A DNA stretch of 64,000 bases from Desmodesmus armatus (GCA_007449985.2 VIIQ02000751.1:1-64000); one strand, 5' to 3'. Counted from the stretch's first letter, positions 44,049 through 55,184 are shown. Translations and numbers: made by a program. Notes: generated by a model from the sequence alone, not told the origin.

Positions 44049-45125
44049 CCTGGCAATTCGGTTGCCGGTGCTGTGGTGGGCGCTGAGCGAGCTGGGTCGG
44101 ACAGCAGCTCAGATGATGCTGAATGATGCGGAATGATGCGTTGGCTGAATGTGAAGCTTTCCCTGCTGTGTTCTCTCTCGCTGCGCTGTATGGAGCTGGT
44201 GTCCGGCTCAAGAAGTCCCCCCCGCAGTTGAAATCTGTACACAGAAGTCTCAAGCACCCGTAAGCAACATACACGGTGACATTACGCAAGGGAAGCACCA
44301 GGGTACGACTTCGCAGGGACGAAACGGTCACCGCTATCAACGGTCAAGACACCGTTGAGAGTCTCAACTTGAGACAGGGAAAGCACATAGGAACTGAATC
44401 CGACATTTACAACGTTTTAGAGCAAGGAAGGGCTCTAGATCACCATGCCGAAGTGGGGTTGGAAATTCCAGAAAATATTTCTGGAGTCTCCACATTTTTG
44501 GAACAACCCCAGTCCCACCTTTGCACAGCGGCTGTCATACACAGGTTTGAGAATCTTAAGTCGCTTACAACCTTCTAATGTGGACTTGTGCTGCAGCTGC
44601 ATGTGAGACACCCACAATCCCACCCTTACACCTGCTCACCCACTCAGTGACTGCATGTTTCGGCCTACGACCAAGAGGCACTGACACTCACATGCGCAAT
44701 GCGGGTGCATATCTACAGCTTCGGCAGCCCTCTGGTTGCTAAGGGTGCACTTTGGTTGAACGGGGCGAATGTCATGTGCCACTTGGTTGTTTTGGGGGGG
44801 GGGGGGCGGCATACCCGCATCATGCATCTTGCCTACTAGGCATGCAGTACATGTAGCTGTGGGGTCTCAAAAAACAGAAACCCCTCCTCAGACAGCCTGT
44901 CAGGTGCTAAGCGCCAGCCCAACACACTAGGGCTCCCTACCATTTGACTGTCAGCAGCCGCAGCAGAAGCAGGCAGGTCGAGAGATCAGCTTTGGTCAAG
45001 TTTCAAAGGCAATGCAAGCAGCCACTAGGCCTTAATGCTAGCCACCAACATTGGGCAGGTGCTGCTGACTCCTTTCAACTTAGACAATCAACGGGTGATG
45101 GAGCACATCCATTCCACACACACCA
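44049..45125. other. Intergenic region between RAD9 3' end and desaturase 5' end
   Basis: It contains an open frame on plus (44276-44578, 100 codons) without a recognisable domain and three short perfect hairpins (44338-44357, 44361-44375, 44467-44485). Further left it is probably desaturase promoter, and to the right RAD9 3' UTR. A G12-type run lies near 44797. Confidence 0.45.
44565..44569 (-). terminator. Candidate TGTAA polyadenylation signal for RAD9
   Basis: TGTAA on minus about 560 bases after the RAD9 stop codon; further copies near 44406 and 44633. Confidence 0.35.
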
Positions 45126-45381
45126 TCACAGATCATCTCCAAACCCTCCAGACTCCATGTCACCACCCCCTGAATCAGCATCAGGTGTAGCAGGCAGCTC
45201 CTCATCCTCCTCCATACCATCAACACCACCACCATCATGGTACCCCTCAACACCCACACCGCCATCTGCACCCGCACCACCCTGGACACCACCATCCTGC
45301 TGCTGCTGCTGCTGTTGGAGATGGCCCCAAGGCTGCTGCTGCTGCTGCTGGTACACGTGCTGATCATGCCTGCCAGTGCCT

Positions 45382-45419
<38 letters not shown>

Positions 45420-48400
45420 TGCTACCAGAGCAGGAGACCTGCTAGGCCGGTGACCTGGCAGAGCCTCTACATCATCCAAGCTGCACTCCAGACTGGCCCC
45501 CTGGCCCCCTGCCTCCTGAGAGCCCACCCAGCCAGCAGCAGCAGCACCCTGCCCCCACTGCTGCTGACCTTGAGACACCGGTGCTGGCCCCTCCTGCTGC
45601 TGCACCCTGTTGGCTGGAGGCCCCATGCTGGACCCAGCCTGCTGCTGCTGCTGCATGTACTGCGGTTGCTGCTGCCGCTGCTGCTGTATGTACTGCTGCT
45701 GCTGTTGCTGCTCAGCCTCCTGCTCTGCCAGTGCTGCTTCTAGCTGGTCAAACCTGCTGATCCCACCAGACCTGGCCCTTCCCCCAGACCGGCCACCCCC
45801 ACTAAAGCCACCACCACCACTGAATCCTCCGCCACCTGACACGCCCCCCCCACCCCCAGCAGCAGCAGCACCCCCTGTTTGCCTGAAGCGCAGCACGCTC
45901 CCCGACCCTGCTCCCCTGGGAGCAACACCCCCCTGCGGTGTTTCACCACCACCAGCAGCAGCTCCAGCTGCCCCTGGTCCCATGGTGGTTGCGGGTGCGA
46001 TGGTTTCGGCAGGCTCTGGTACTGCAGGGTACCCGTTGCCTGCCTCTGCCCCTGCCCCTGCTGCTGCTGCTGGGTTTGGCTGCTGCCAGCCTTCGTCTTC
46101 ACTTTCCTTGTGCACTGACTCCTGAAGCGTTGACAGGATCAACTCTGCTGTGTAGTCCATGGCCTGCAGCACAGCACACCACAGCACATGACAGGGTGCG
46201 GTCAGAAGAAGATGAAGAGATCGAACACTGTGGTCTGCCGCCAAGCTGTGCAACCCCAGCACCTAGACTGCATCCTGCCCACCGCCCTAGCACCCCCTCG
46301 CACATCTAGGTTGCACAACGGCACACTTGCACCCTTGCTGCGAACTCCCTCACTCCACATCTCCAGGTGCATCCCCACCCCAGCACAATCTACTGCGCAT
46401 GGAACAGGGCTGTCCCCTTCCCCTCTCATGGCAACAACCGCCAGTCTCCGCAGCACCCTCACTGACCTGCACCCCTGGTGCGTGTGGCACCGCCAGCAGC
46501 GGCACCCCTGCCACAATCAGCATCCCCACCCCCCTGCTCCATTCATGCAGCAGTGCCCCCCTCCGCCCCCGCCCTAACCCACTGACCTGCACCCCTGGTG
46601 CGTGTGGCACCGCCAGCAGCGGCACCCCTGCCACAATCAGCATCCCCACCCCCCTGCTCCATTCATGCAGCAGTGCCCCCCTCCGCCCCCGCCCTAACCC
46701 ACTGACCTGCACCCCTGGTGCGTGTGGCACCGCCAGCAGCGGCACCCCTGCCACAATCAGCATCCCCACCCCCCTGCTCCATTCATGCAGCAGTGCCCCC
46801 CTCCGCCCCCGCCCTAACCCACTGACCTGCACCCCTGGTGCGTGTGGCACCGCCAGCAGCGGCACCCCTGCCACAATCAGCATCCCCACCCCCCTGCTCC
46901 ATTCATGCAGCAGTGCCCCCCTCCGCCCCCGCCCTAACCCACTGACCTGCACCCCTGGTGCGTGTGGCACCGCCAGCAGCGGCACCCCTGCCACAATCAG
47001 CATCCCCACCCCCCTGCTCCATTCATGCAGCAGTGCCCCCCTCCGCCCCCGCCCTAACCCACTGACCTGCACCCCTGGTGCGTGTGGCACCGCCAGCAGC
47101 GGCACCCCTGCCACAATCAGCATCCCCACCCCCCTGCTCCATTCATGCAGCAGTGCCCCCCTCCGCCCCCGCCCTAACCTACTGACCTGCACCCCTGGTG
47201 CGTGTGGCACCGCCAGCAGCGGCACCCCTGCCACAATCAGCATCCCCACCCCCCTGCTCCATTCATGCAGCAGTGCCCCCCTCCGCCCCCGCCCTAACCC
47301 ACTGACCTGCACCCCTGGTGCGTGTGGCACCGCCAGCAGCGGCACCCCTGCCACAATCAGCATCCCCACCCCCCTGCTCCATTCATACAGCAGTGCCCCC
47401 CTCCGCCCCCGCCCTAACCCACTGACCTGCACCCCTGGTGCGTGTGGCACTGCCAGCAGCGGCACCCCTGCCTCATCAAACTTGAGCACCACGTCAGCCC
47501 CCAGCTCCACACACAGCCCCACCAGGGCCTTGAGGTCCTTCAGGTTTATGGTCACGTCACACGCAGCGCTGCCGCTGTTGCTGTAGCTCTTGAAGACGTG
47601 GCTGGCGTCAAGGGACATCTGCGTGTGCAGAGCCTTGTTGCCAGCAGCTGGGGGCAAGTGAGGCCAAGCAGGGAAGAGATTGTACAGCCAGCAACGGCAC
47701 GGAAACCTTCAGGTGCAGAGTTTGATGGGAAGAGGTCAAGGGCCGACAGGCGGGGCTGAGAGAAACTTTGCACGATTCATTGCATGCATGCCGAGAGTGC
47801 TTGAAGCTTGGTGAACTGCTGGTTATGGTGACAAAGGGACAGTGGAGTGCCAGGCACAGCTGCTTCATGCCACACATGTGAAGCATCAGGCAGTGTGTGG
47901 TGCTGTCAGTATGCTTGCATGTGTGAGTGGGTGGCAAGTGCGGTGGTGAGCTACCACCAAGCAGTGCTTGGCCTTCGTGCGCAGCGCACACCTTTCGCAG
48001 GGTCATAGAAGCTCTGCAGTCTGACACAACGCTGTGCTGCTGCCTGGCTGGCTGTCCCTGTGCCGTGGTTGGCTGGCAGTGCGATAATGGATACCTCATC
48101 CAGTGTGCTCTGAAAGGTGTTCAGCAGCCTGAACAGCAGGACCCCATACAGCAACACACAGCAGGAGGGCAGGTTATGTGCATAAAGGAACAGTACAGTA
48201 CAGTAATTGGGGACAGAGTCCCAACCTCAGCACTAGCCAGCGAGCCACGGCTCATGAGGGTGCCCAGAGGGCCTACCAACGTACCCCAGTCTCTCAGGTC
48301 AGATGTGAAGGCGATCGAAATCACCACCAAGCCAGCCGTCAATTCAAGTAGCATTTTATGTCCCTGTGGTGTGCTTAGCGCCACCCAGTGCACCACGGCA

Positions 48401-49924
48401 GCAATCACTGGACGTTCCACGGCGCTGCCACACCATCGCAGTAGACATGGATTGAACCCAAGACCTATCTGATTATAGGAACTGGACTTGACCACTCTAC
48501 TACGGAGCAGTTTAGAGTCATACTCAGGATCCGTTTTAGTCATACTCAGGATCTCCAAGTCATACTCAGGAACAGGAACGGTTGTGTGCATGGGTGCATG
48601 GCTGAGACAACACGGCCGTGGTGCAGGCAAGAATAAGCCCTTGCCATGATTCAGCCTGATGCTGCTGCAGCAGGCCCCTCATGCATGACAAAGCCGTGCT
48701 GGTGCTTGTAGCTGGGCTGCATGTGCATGACAAAAAGAACCAGCCAGCACAAGGCCCCGCCCTCACTTGTTCAGCTCTGCAGCCTCTGCCACCACTGACA
48801 CCGGCAGTCCAGCACTGTCAAGGTTGGCCTGCAGGATGTCTGTGCTGTTGATGTCAAGCCCATAGCGCTTCAACAAGCCTGCATAACAGCAAAGTGTCCG
48901 CGTTGATCTACCAGGTGTTGGCTGTTGGTGGGGTTTTGCTGGTCTACCATGTGCGTCACTGCCAGCAGGCATGCAGGCAGGCCGGACTGTGCTGCACCCA
49001 ACAGCCTGGCTGTTACACTTTTGCAGCAGAAACAGCATAGCGCTGTTGTGATGCTGTTGTATGCAGCTGCTGACTGCTGGTTGGCCGTTCTGCTGCTCAC
49101 CATTTTCACACCTCAGCGTGACCTTGAGTGATGCCTGCTGCTCATTCAGCTCAAATGACATGGTGGATACACGTGTGGAGCGGAAGGTGGCCAGCATGTG
49201 CTGCAGGAAGAACAAACAAACAGAATCAGGCTTTCAAATGGTAACACGTGTGCCTGCTGCAACTGCTGTACAAGAGAGTTGATCAGCAACTGCTGTGCTG
49301 CAAGCAAACCCCACATCCTGAGTTCAAATGTGCTGCATGGAGCCTTGTGGTGCTGTAAGAATGATACGATTGCAAAAGCTGTAGTAAGCCCCCCGCCTGT
49401 CAAGGGATTTGTTCCCCTGGTGTCTGGCTATGGCGTCAAGACAATGATTTGAGGAGTGTGCAAGTGCTTGCTGCTGTTGTGCCACACCTTAATGAGTATG
49501 CCGGCCTGCACCACGCCCTTCTGTGAGAAGACATTGTAGCTCTCGAAGAACTGGGACGACAAGCTGACTGCGAGGAAGGCTGAGTGGGCGCTGTTGATTG
49601 CTCGCAGGATCAGCTGCACATGGCACAACAGCAGTAGCTCAAGTACAGACTGGCTGGTTGCAAGCAGTTCAATCAATGCACAACTACGAACACATAAGGT
49701 GCTCGCCACCAGTTGCGAGGTTGTGGAACGGTACCTTCTCTGGAAGGGCCTCCACCAAGAGCTCTGAGCCTGTATGTGGGTCACCACAGCAGCAGCTCAG
49801 TTTGAATGCTGCTAGTCCAGAAAAGCAGACCTGTCTATGCGAACGCACCTATGCCAGCAAGAGACTTGACTACAGTTTTGAAACGTTTGGTCTGGGACCC
49901 CACCAACACGAACGACACGGACAT
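45126..49924 (-). CDS. RAD9: RAD9, checkpoint clamp (9-1-1) subunit, 8 exons
   Basis: Exons: 49924-49849, 49769-49735, 49613-49488, 49200-49101, 48878-48767, 48128-47992, 47647-47427, 46163-45126. All are in phase, giving 614 aa. The N-terminal PCNA-like part (1 to about 290) follows plant RAD9 closely: start MSVSFVLVGSQTKRFKTVV with KSLAGIG, then LILRAINSAHSAFLAV, HMLATFRSTRVSTM, LLNTFQSTLDEVSI, LQSFYDPAK, TINLKDLKALVGLC and AMDYTAELILSTLQ. The tail (about 290-614) is Gly, Gln and Ala-rich and ends acidic, matching the disordered phosphorylated tail of RAD9. In the 9-1-1 complex with RAD1 and HUS1 it loads at damaged DNA and activates the ATR checkpoint in the nucleus. The intron after exon 7 carries eight 120-bp repeats, each with a copy of the exon 7 donor site. 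Confidence 0.9.
46461..47472. repeat. 120-bp minisatellite (8 units plus partial) duplicating the RAD9 exon 7 end
   Basis: Units start at 46461, 46581, 46701, 46821, 46941, 47061, 47181 and 47301. A partial ninth (47421-47472) is the original end of exon 7. Units differ by only a few substitutions (for example near 47179, 47388 and 47451). On the minus strand each unit contains 41 nt of exon sequence (encoding VPLLAVPHAPGVQ), the donor GTGCAG|GTCAGT and an acceptor-like GTGGCAG. The frame stays open across all units. Confidence 0.98.
48438..48503 (-). other. tRNA-derived sequence with pol III A and B boxes in a RAD9 intron
   Basis: On the minus strand a box A match (TAGTAGAGTGG) is followed by a box B match (GGTTCAATCC) about 30 nt later. 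An 8-bp end-to-end pairing (GTAGTAGA with TCTACTGC) is possible, but D and anticodon arms do not fold properly. This is a decayed tRNA or the head of a tRNA-derived SINE, in intron 5 of RAD9. Confidence 0.4.
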
Positions 49925-49936
49925 CTTGCAACTATG
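49902..49936. repeat. Direct repeat, proximal copy (covers the RAD9 start codon)
   Basis: Shares ACGAACGACA and CATCTTGCAACTATGA with 50831-50856, except for a 4-bp length difference. The proximal copy contains the RAD9 ATG. Confidence 0.75.
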
Positions 49937-50456
49937 AATAGTCACACCAGGAAACTTTCAAAGTATCCTGGTGTGTTCTTCATGGGCAGCTGGGGAGAAA
50001 CTCGACCCATAAAGAAACAATGGCTGCCCACCGAGCCAGTGATGCACAGGCCGGTTTTTGCGCAGTTGACGCGCAACTTGCCTGCTTTCGCAGAGCAAGC
50101 AATCCCTTTGCAGGGATGCAACTGAAAGTCTTGCAGACAATGCTAATTGTACAATGCTGCAAATCTTGCCCGGCACACCGATGGTAAGGCCAAAACTAAA
50201 ACACTCCCCCCCCCCCCAAACACCCCACCCCCACTCAGCAGAGGGTCTCCCCTCTGCTGGGGACCTCCAAGCCCCGCGGGGCAGTTCAGCGACATTGTAA
50301 ACCAATAGGCACTGCTAAACGATCCCACACATCTAGCCCTGGCACCACCGGGGATTGGCTGATGGTGCACTGCCACCCCGCCGACACCCCCTGCTGCTGC
50401 CACAGCCGCTGCTTACACTGCTGCCCCCTCTTCTTGTCGTGGCCGCCGCTGCCGGT

Positions 50457-50843
50457 TTAACCAGTCCTTGCGCACCACACGGTCAACACAGCGTGCCAGC
50501 TGCTGTAGTTGCCCCTGGTGTACACACATGGCAGGCACCAGTTGTGCCACCCCCTGGCTGTCAACACACGGGCAGCGTTGATATCCCTGTCCAGGACCAA
50601 TGGTACACGCCGCGAGTGATTATCCTCTCCAACCACAACATGATGCAGTTGTTCCCGCAACCTGTCAGGTGTCGACACAGCCTCGCCATGCACACACTGC
50701 TTGAGCTTGAAACGTCCCCTGCGGTGCTGTTTCAGCCCACGTTCGTCATAGCAGCGAGAGCAGGTCTGGCTGGTCCGGTACTCGTGCACAGACACCCAAT
50801 GCATGTCTGTGCGCCCTCTGCCCAACAACCCCACGAACGACAT
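50457..50843 (-). pseudogene. Fanzor/TnpB-like RNA-guided nuclease, C-terminal fragment
   Basis: Open for 128 codons. It shows the TnpB/Fanzor C-terminal signature: VHEYRTSQTCSRC (first Cys pair of the zinc ribbon), KLKQCVH (second pair, degenerate), then LVLDRDINAARVL, the RuvC-III Asp motif. The RuvC-I and RuvC-II parts are not found upstream on this strand, so it is a fragment. A 26-residue insert lies between the Cys pairs' end and RuvC-III. The first codons derive from the repeat 50831-50856. Known for the family: eukaryotic homologues of transposon-encoded TnpB. Inferred: relic of a mobile element next to RAD9. A functional protein is unlikely. Confidence 0.65.
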
Positions 50844-50856
50844 CTTGCAACTATGA
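50831..50856. repeat. Direct repeat, distal copy
   Basis: Second copy of the sequence around the RAD9 start codon (see 49902-49936), about 920 bp away and at the N-terminal edge of the Fanzor-like fragment. Confidence 0.75.
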
Positions 50857-51004
50857 TCTGCAAACGATGATCAACAAAACATATCCATCACCAGATTCAG
50901 GGGATTATGCACAAGCAAAATGATTTACTTACAATGAGATTCTAGAGCAAAGTCAGGTTCAAGATCAGCGGTTGAACCCCTGCACTCCCACCTGGTGATT
51001 ACAG

Positions 51005-51271
51005 TTGAACAAGGAACGCGCAAACGCACACACTGTTGCTTTACAGGATCTTATCCAAACCTCTCGCCAAACTACAACCTTGGTGAGTCCCCTGTATGAC
51101 GCACCTGCTGACGTGATGCGTCAGTGTGCGTCACAACGTCGGACTCTCTTTCATCAGCACCTGCATAAAAGCCGTGAGCACCCTCTGCGCCATACAAGTC
51201 TCAAATTCTGTTATCAACAAGAACCTCAGGTAAGCAGGCGTGCGATAGACACGATCCGCATTGGCGAATAG
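51005..51271 (+). pseudogene. Possible Fanzor-like N-terminal fragment, opposite orientation
   Basis: ORF of 88 codons. Residues about 25-88 (VSPLYDAPADVMRQC, RHTSLKFCYQQEP, AIDTIRI) resemble the stretch before the RuvC core of Fanzor proteins, where an aP..vr..a segment precedes an LKFR...sI.I segment. The match is weak and by eye. A donor-like CAG|GTAAGC at 51229 could end an exon. It may be an unrelated ORF. Confidence 0.25.
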
Positions 51272-51515
51272 CACTGCGCTCCACCTGTTCTAGGACTGGC
51301 GGTTGTCAGCAAGTGCATTGATATGCTCGGCTGCAGCAAACATTCAGCAATTGCTTGCATGTGCATTTGGGGCGTGTGGCAGCAGTAAGGGCTCCTTGGG
51401 AAATCGCCCAGTAAGAAGGCAGGTCAATTTGATTCCGTGAACACCTGCCTCTGCTGTATCCATGCGCAGGTCCTTTTACCCTCCCTCGCTCTTCAGTTCA
51501 CCCAAACCAAGCAAG

Positions 51516-52780
51516 ATGATGTACGCCACCAAGTCTGCCTCCTTCAAGGCTGCCACCACCAGGCCCGTCGCTGCCGCTGTCCCTCTCCCAGTGTCTCGCC
51601 GCCTGGTAACTGTCGTGCGTGCATCTGATGCCGACCGCGTGGGCGACAAGGCCAGCGAGGCAGCACGCGACGCATCAAAGTCGGTGAGTGCTGCTGCTGC
51701 CGCTGCATTGACTTGGGGGGGGGGGTGGCCCATTGTGTCCACTTCAGAGCAGCGCGCATTGTGCCAGCCCCACCCTCACAAACAGCATGAAATGGGGTCA
51801 GTAGCAGGATGCCTATGCTAGCAATGAAGCTTGATGGCAGTGGGCTCCCCTGTGACTTGTTCGCCAATCAACGCTGCCAGCTGCATCTTCACCAGAAACT
51901 GCGGAATGCACTTCCCTAGTTACAATGCACTTCCGTGGATCCACACCTGGCCCTCATCAGTCCGTGCCCCTGTCCCTGCCTCTGCTCTCCCCCCCCTTCT
52001 CCTGCAGGTGTCTCGTGGTGCTGAGGATGCGAAGGATAGCATCAAGGATGCCGGCAACAAGCTCAAGGGCGACTCCGACAGCGCCTCCAACGACCTGTCC
52101 AAGAAGGCCGACAGGACAGGCAAGGATATCCAGAACAAGGCATCGGACGCTGCTGATGATTCCGAGGGCCTGCTGAAGAAGGTGAGCGGGTACTGCATAT
52201 GGATGTGGCATTAGTGAGGATCTATGATTCTTCTATGTTGCTGATCCGTCACAGTAATGGGTCTGATCCGTCACAGTAATGGGTCAAAGATGCAGCTTGT
52301 GCACAGCTGGTGATAGACTGATTGGGTTGGTTGGGATCCAAGCTGCCTTGCATGGGCAAGAGGCAAGGTGATGGTACAACACACATCTATGCATGCATGT
52401 AAAACACCTTGACCCAACAGAACCCCAAGCCTGCAATTGCGCTGCACGCGCTTGTCACAGCAAGTTGCAGCAAGCGCATCAGAAAAAGTGTCAGCAAAGT
52501 CGTTGTAAGAACGCCAAAGTGTGTTCTTGCAACACTGATGAAGTCATGACAGTGATCAAGAGGTTGCTACTGTCGTTTGATGCCTCTGGCCTTCCTCACG
52601 TCCATGTGCCTATTTTCCTAATGCGCGCAGGCTGGCAAGAACATCAACCGTGCTGCTGAGGATGCCAAGGATGCCGTTGGTGATGCATATGACTCAACCA
52701 AGAAGGCAGCCAGCGATGCTGCTGACAACATCAAGGAGGGTGCTCAGGACCTGAGCGACAAGGCACAGGGCAAGGCATAA
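51516..52780 (+). CDS. LEA group 3-like protein with plastid presequence, 3 exons
   Basis: Exons 51516-51683, 52008-52181 and 52631-52780, all phase 0, give 163 aa. Residues 1 to about 40 (MMYATKSASFKAATTRP, LVTVVRA) look like a chloroplast transit peptide ending at VRA. The rest is made of LEA/apolipophorin-like repeats rich in Ala, Asp, Lys and Ser: DKASEAARDASKS, AEDAKDSIKDAGNKLKG, KASDAADDSEGLLKK, AEDAKDAVGDAYDSTKK, DLSDKAQGKA. Such 11-mer amphipathic repeats are unfolded in solution and protect proteins and membranes during drying, freezing or salt stress. A stromal or thylakoid-side role is inferred. Two ATGs in a row (51516, 51519) are possible starts. Confidence 0.85.
52236..52283. 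repeat. 22-bp tandem duplication in LEA intron 2
   Basis: TGATCCGTCACAGTAATGGG occurs twice in a row between exons 2 and 3. Confidence 0.85.
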
Positions 52781-55184
52781 GCTGGCTGCCACTGCCTCCT
52801 GCACGTCCATCCTTCGGCCGTTTGTATCTTTTTTGGGTTGACAGGGCTCCTGTGACTCTGCTGTACTGTACTGGCCGGCCATCATAGTTGGAAGTTGTCG
52901 TTGCTAACAGACAGGCAGGTGTTGGTTGGCTGTGTTGCACAGTGAATGTCTGGGCAACTTCTTTGCCCCAAGAACAAAGTGTGTGCACTCGGACGTGAGG
53001 ATGTTGGGTGGCCAACATGTGCGCTGCTGACAATTTTGAACAGCAGAGACTTGCTTCTTGTGCTGATGCGTTGTGATAGGTTTTGTACATTCTGGTAACA
53101 AGATGGCGCTTGCAGGAGTTGCATGTGGGCATTGAGAGCAGATGTGTGTTGTTTCTGCAGATGCAGATGGATGGCTGCAATGTGATGGGTTGAGATGGCT
53201 TGCAGGGGCAATGCATCTTTGCAAGATGCATCCAGGCAATCCATCTGCTTGATGTAGTACCCCCAATGGCTATCATGACAAATTCCTCACGCGCTAACAC
53301 AGCTGTTGCAATCGCCTCAAAATCAACACACTCACTATCACAATACCCAAGTAAAAACTGCATGTTGTGACACACAGTGTCGGGGCAGAAAGTAGGTAGT
53401 TGTTTGTAGTTGATTGTGTGGTCACCAACACCCATGCTGTCTTTTACGCCATGTAACCAAATCTTATCTATCGCCCACCAGCAGTGCCATTCCCATTACT
53501 GTTTGTGTGGTCACCAACACCCATGCTGTCTTTTTACGCCATGTAAGCAAATCTTATCTATCGCCCACCAGCAGTGCCATTCCCATTACTCTAACCCGGC
53601 TAGCTAGCAGACACTTTGCAAGGTTACACCTACCATCACAACTGGACACATGCCCTCCTTGACACCTTGATGTCAACACACCCGCAACTCTGCCTAATCC
53701 AACTGCTGGCGCTCAACTTGATTGTTCCACTAACCAGCAACCAGGGCACCATCCTCATCAGAGCTGCTCAACATAATCGTCACCAGTTAACTGTGCAACG
53801 TTGCACAAGCAAGTTGCCATATGTCGCTCACACAGCATGCCAGCAACTGCACTGGCAAACAATAGGCTCACCGTCAATGGAAAGGTCACAGTCAGCTAAG
53901 CAATCTGCTACAACAGCTGCCTGCACTGGCAGCAGTGACACCTCCACACATGGCTGGCAGTGAAAGGGCACTGACACACGCTCAACCCACCCACATCGTG
54001 TGGTCTGTCATGGACCCACTGACTGTGCACATCCTGCAGCTGCACAGCTCTCTCCTGCACACACAGCCTCATGCTCTGCCCAAGATCAGTCTAGTCACAT
54101 ACACCCACTGCACTGCAGTGCCACTCGGGCTATGTGCCAAACATGTTACACCGATATGGCTGCAGTCCACACAGCCCTACATTATGCTCCCATACCGTCA
54201 GCGAGGCTGTAGCTACTGTGTCACACAACACGTGCTTCACCAGCTATACAAGGCCAGGTCTGCTGGCCTACATGTACATGCTGATCCTGCATCATGATGA
54301 CCCCAATCAGGGCCTCAACCACAGCCACCCAATGCTGGTGCTGGTGCTGAACCCTGTGCTGAACCTCAAGGGGTCTGGTTGAGCCCTGCTTGAATGCTGC
54401 TGCAGACTTGCAGCACTGCTGTACACCTGCACACTAGGATGGGCTGAGAGAACTACCAGCCGACGCACAACAACGATGTTGCGCATGCATAGCAATTGCC
54501 CTCAATTAGGCACTGCACAGCACTGCACAGCACTGCACATGCGAACTGAATACAGCACAGCAATCATCAGTGCTGCTATCCAGCATGTGCCACCACCTGC
54601 TTGCTGCCTTGATTGCACATAAACTTGATGAGCTGCGGGGCTAAGCTACACAAGAAGACAGAAAGACACGCAGAACACACAGCATGTGCTCATACCCCAG
54701 GCTGTCCAGATGCTTGCACCCTGCCACACCATACCACAATCATGGTCAGTCAGGGTCAGTCAGGAACCCACCGTCAGTCAACTTTTCAGTGCTACGTGCT
54801 CTGCACAATGTTTCAGCGCACGCAACACCGCACATGCAAGGTCAGTCAAAATGGGGCGGGGCAGGGCTAGGCACATCAAGCAAGCCCTAGCCCTGCAGCC
54901 ACCAGTCAGCACACACAACACCATTGACCCTGCTGTACACCCAGTAACGTAGCCTGCAGGGCAAGACACTACCCACAGCTTGCTGCTGCCGCTGCACGAA
55001 CAGTACACAGCAGACCCTGCTGCATATCATATGCTGCACTGCCCAGCAGGCCACTGCCATAAGAGGGCTGCCATAGCCTGTGCACTGCATGCTGCAAGCT
55101 GCTGCTGCGATGGCATCAGCCACGCTGGCTGCACCAAACAAGTTGTCCCTGGCACTGAGGCAAGGACACGCAGCTGCGGCTGCA
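52781..55184. other. Convergent 3' flanks of the LEA and BTB-BACK genes
   Basis: No convincing gene. The plus strand is G/T-rich to about 53.27 kb and A/C-rich after about 53.6 kb. A plus TGTAA lies at 53452. Confidence 0.5.
53415..53593. repeat. 89-bp direct tandem duplication
   Basis: Two nearly identical copies (from about 53415 and 53504) that differ by one T in a T run and one substitution. It lies downstream of the LEA gene. Confidence 0.95.

Larger units (their letters stand above)
49925..51515. other. Divergent intergenic region between RAD9 and the LEA gene
   Basis: It holds the Fanzor-like fragments, the direct repeat and a C-rich run near 50199. Promoters of RAD9 (minus) and of the LEA gene (plus) must lie here. 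No clear promoter motif is seen. Confidence 0.5.

Noticed and set aside
44276..44578. 100-codon plus ORF as a gene
   Set aside because: No recognisable domain or splice context; it overlaps short hairpins in an intergenic region. Kept only as a structural observation.
46461..47472. Regular repeats that might be taken for a CRISPR array
   Set aside because: Units are contiguous 120-bp copies without spacers, in a eukaryotic gene.
46327..47586. Long plus-strand ORF (419 codons) made of 40-residue repeats
   Set aside because: It is the antisense reading of the RAD9 minisatellite. The 120-bp unit is open in several frames, and the minus strand carries the conserved RAD9 exon.
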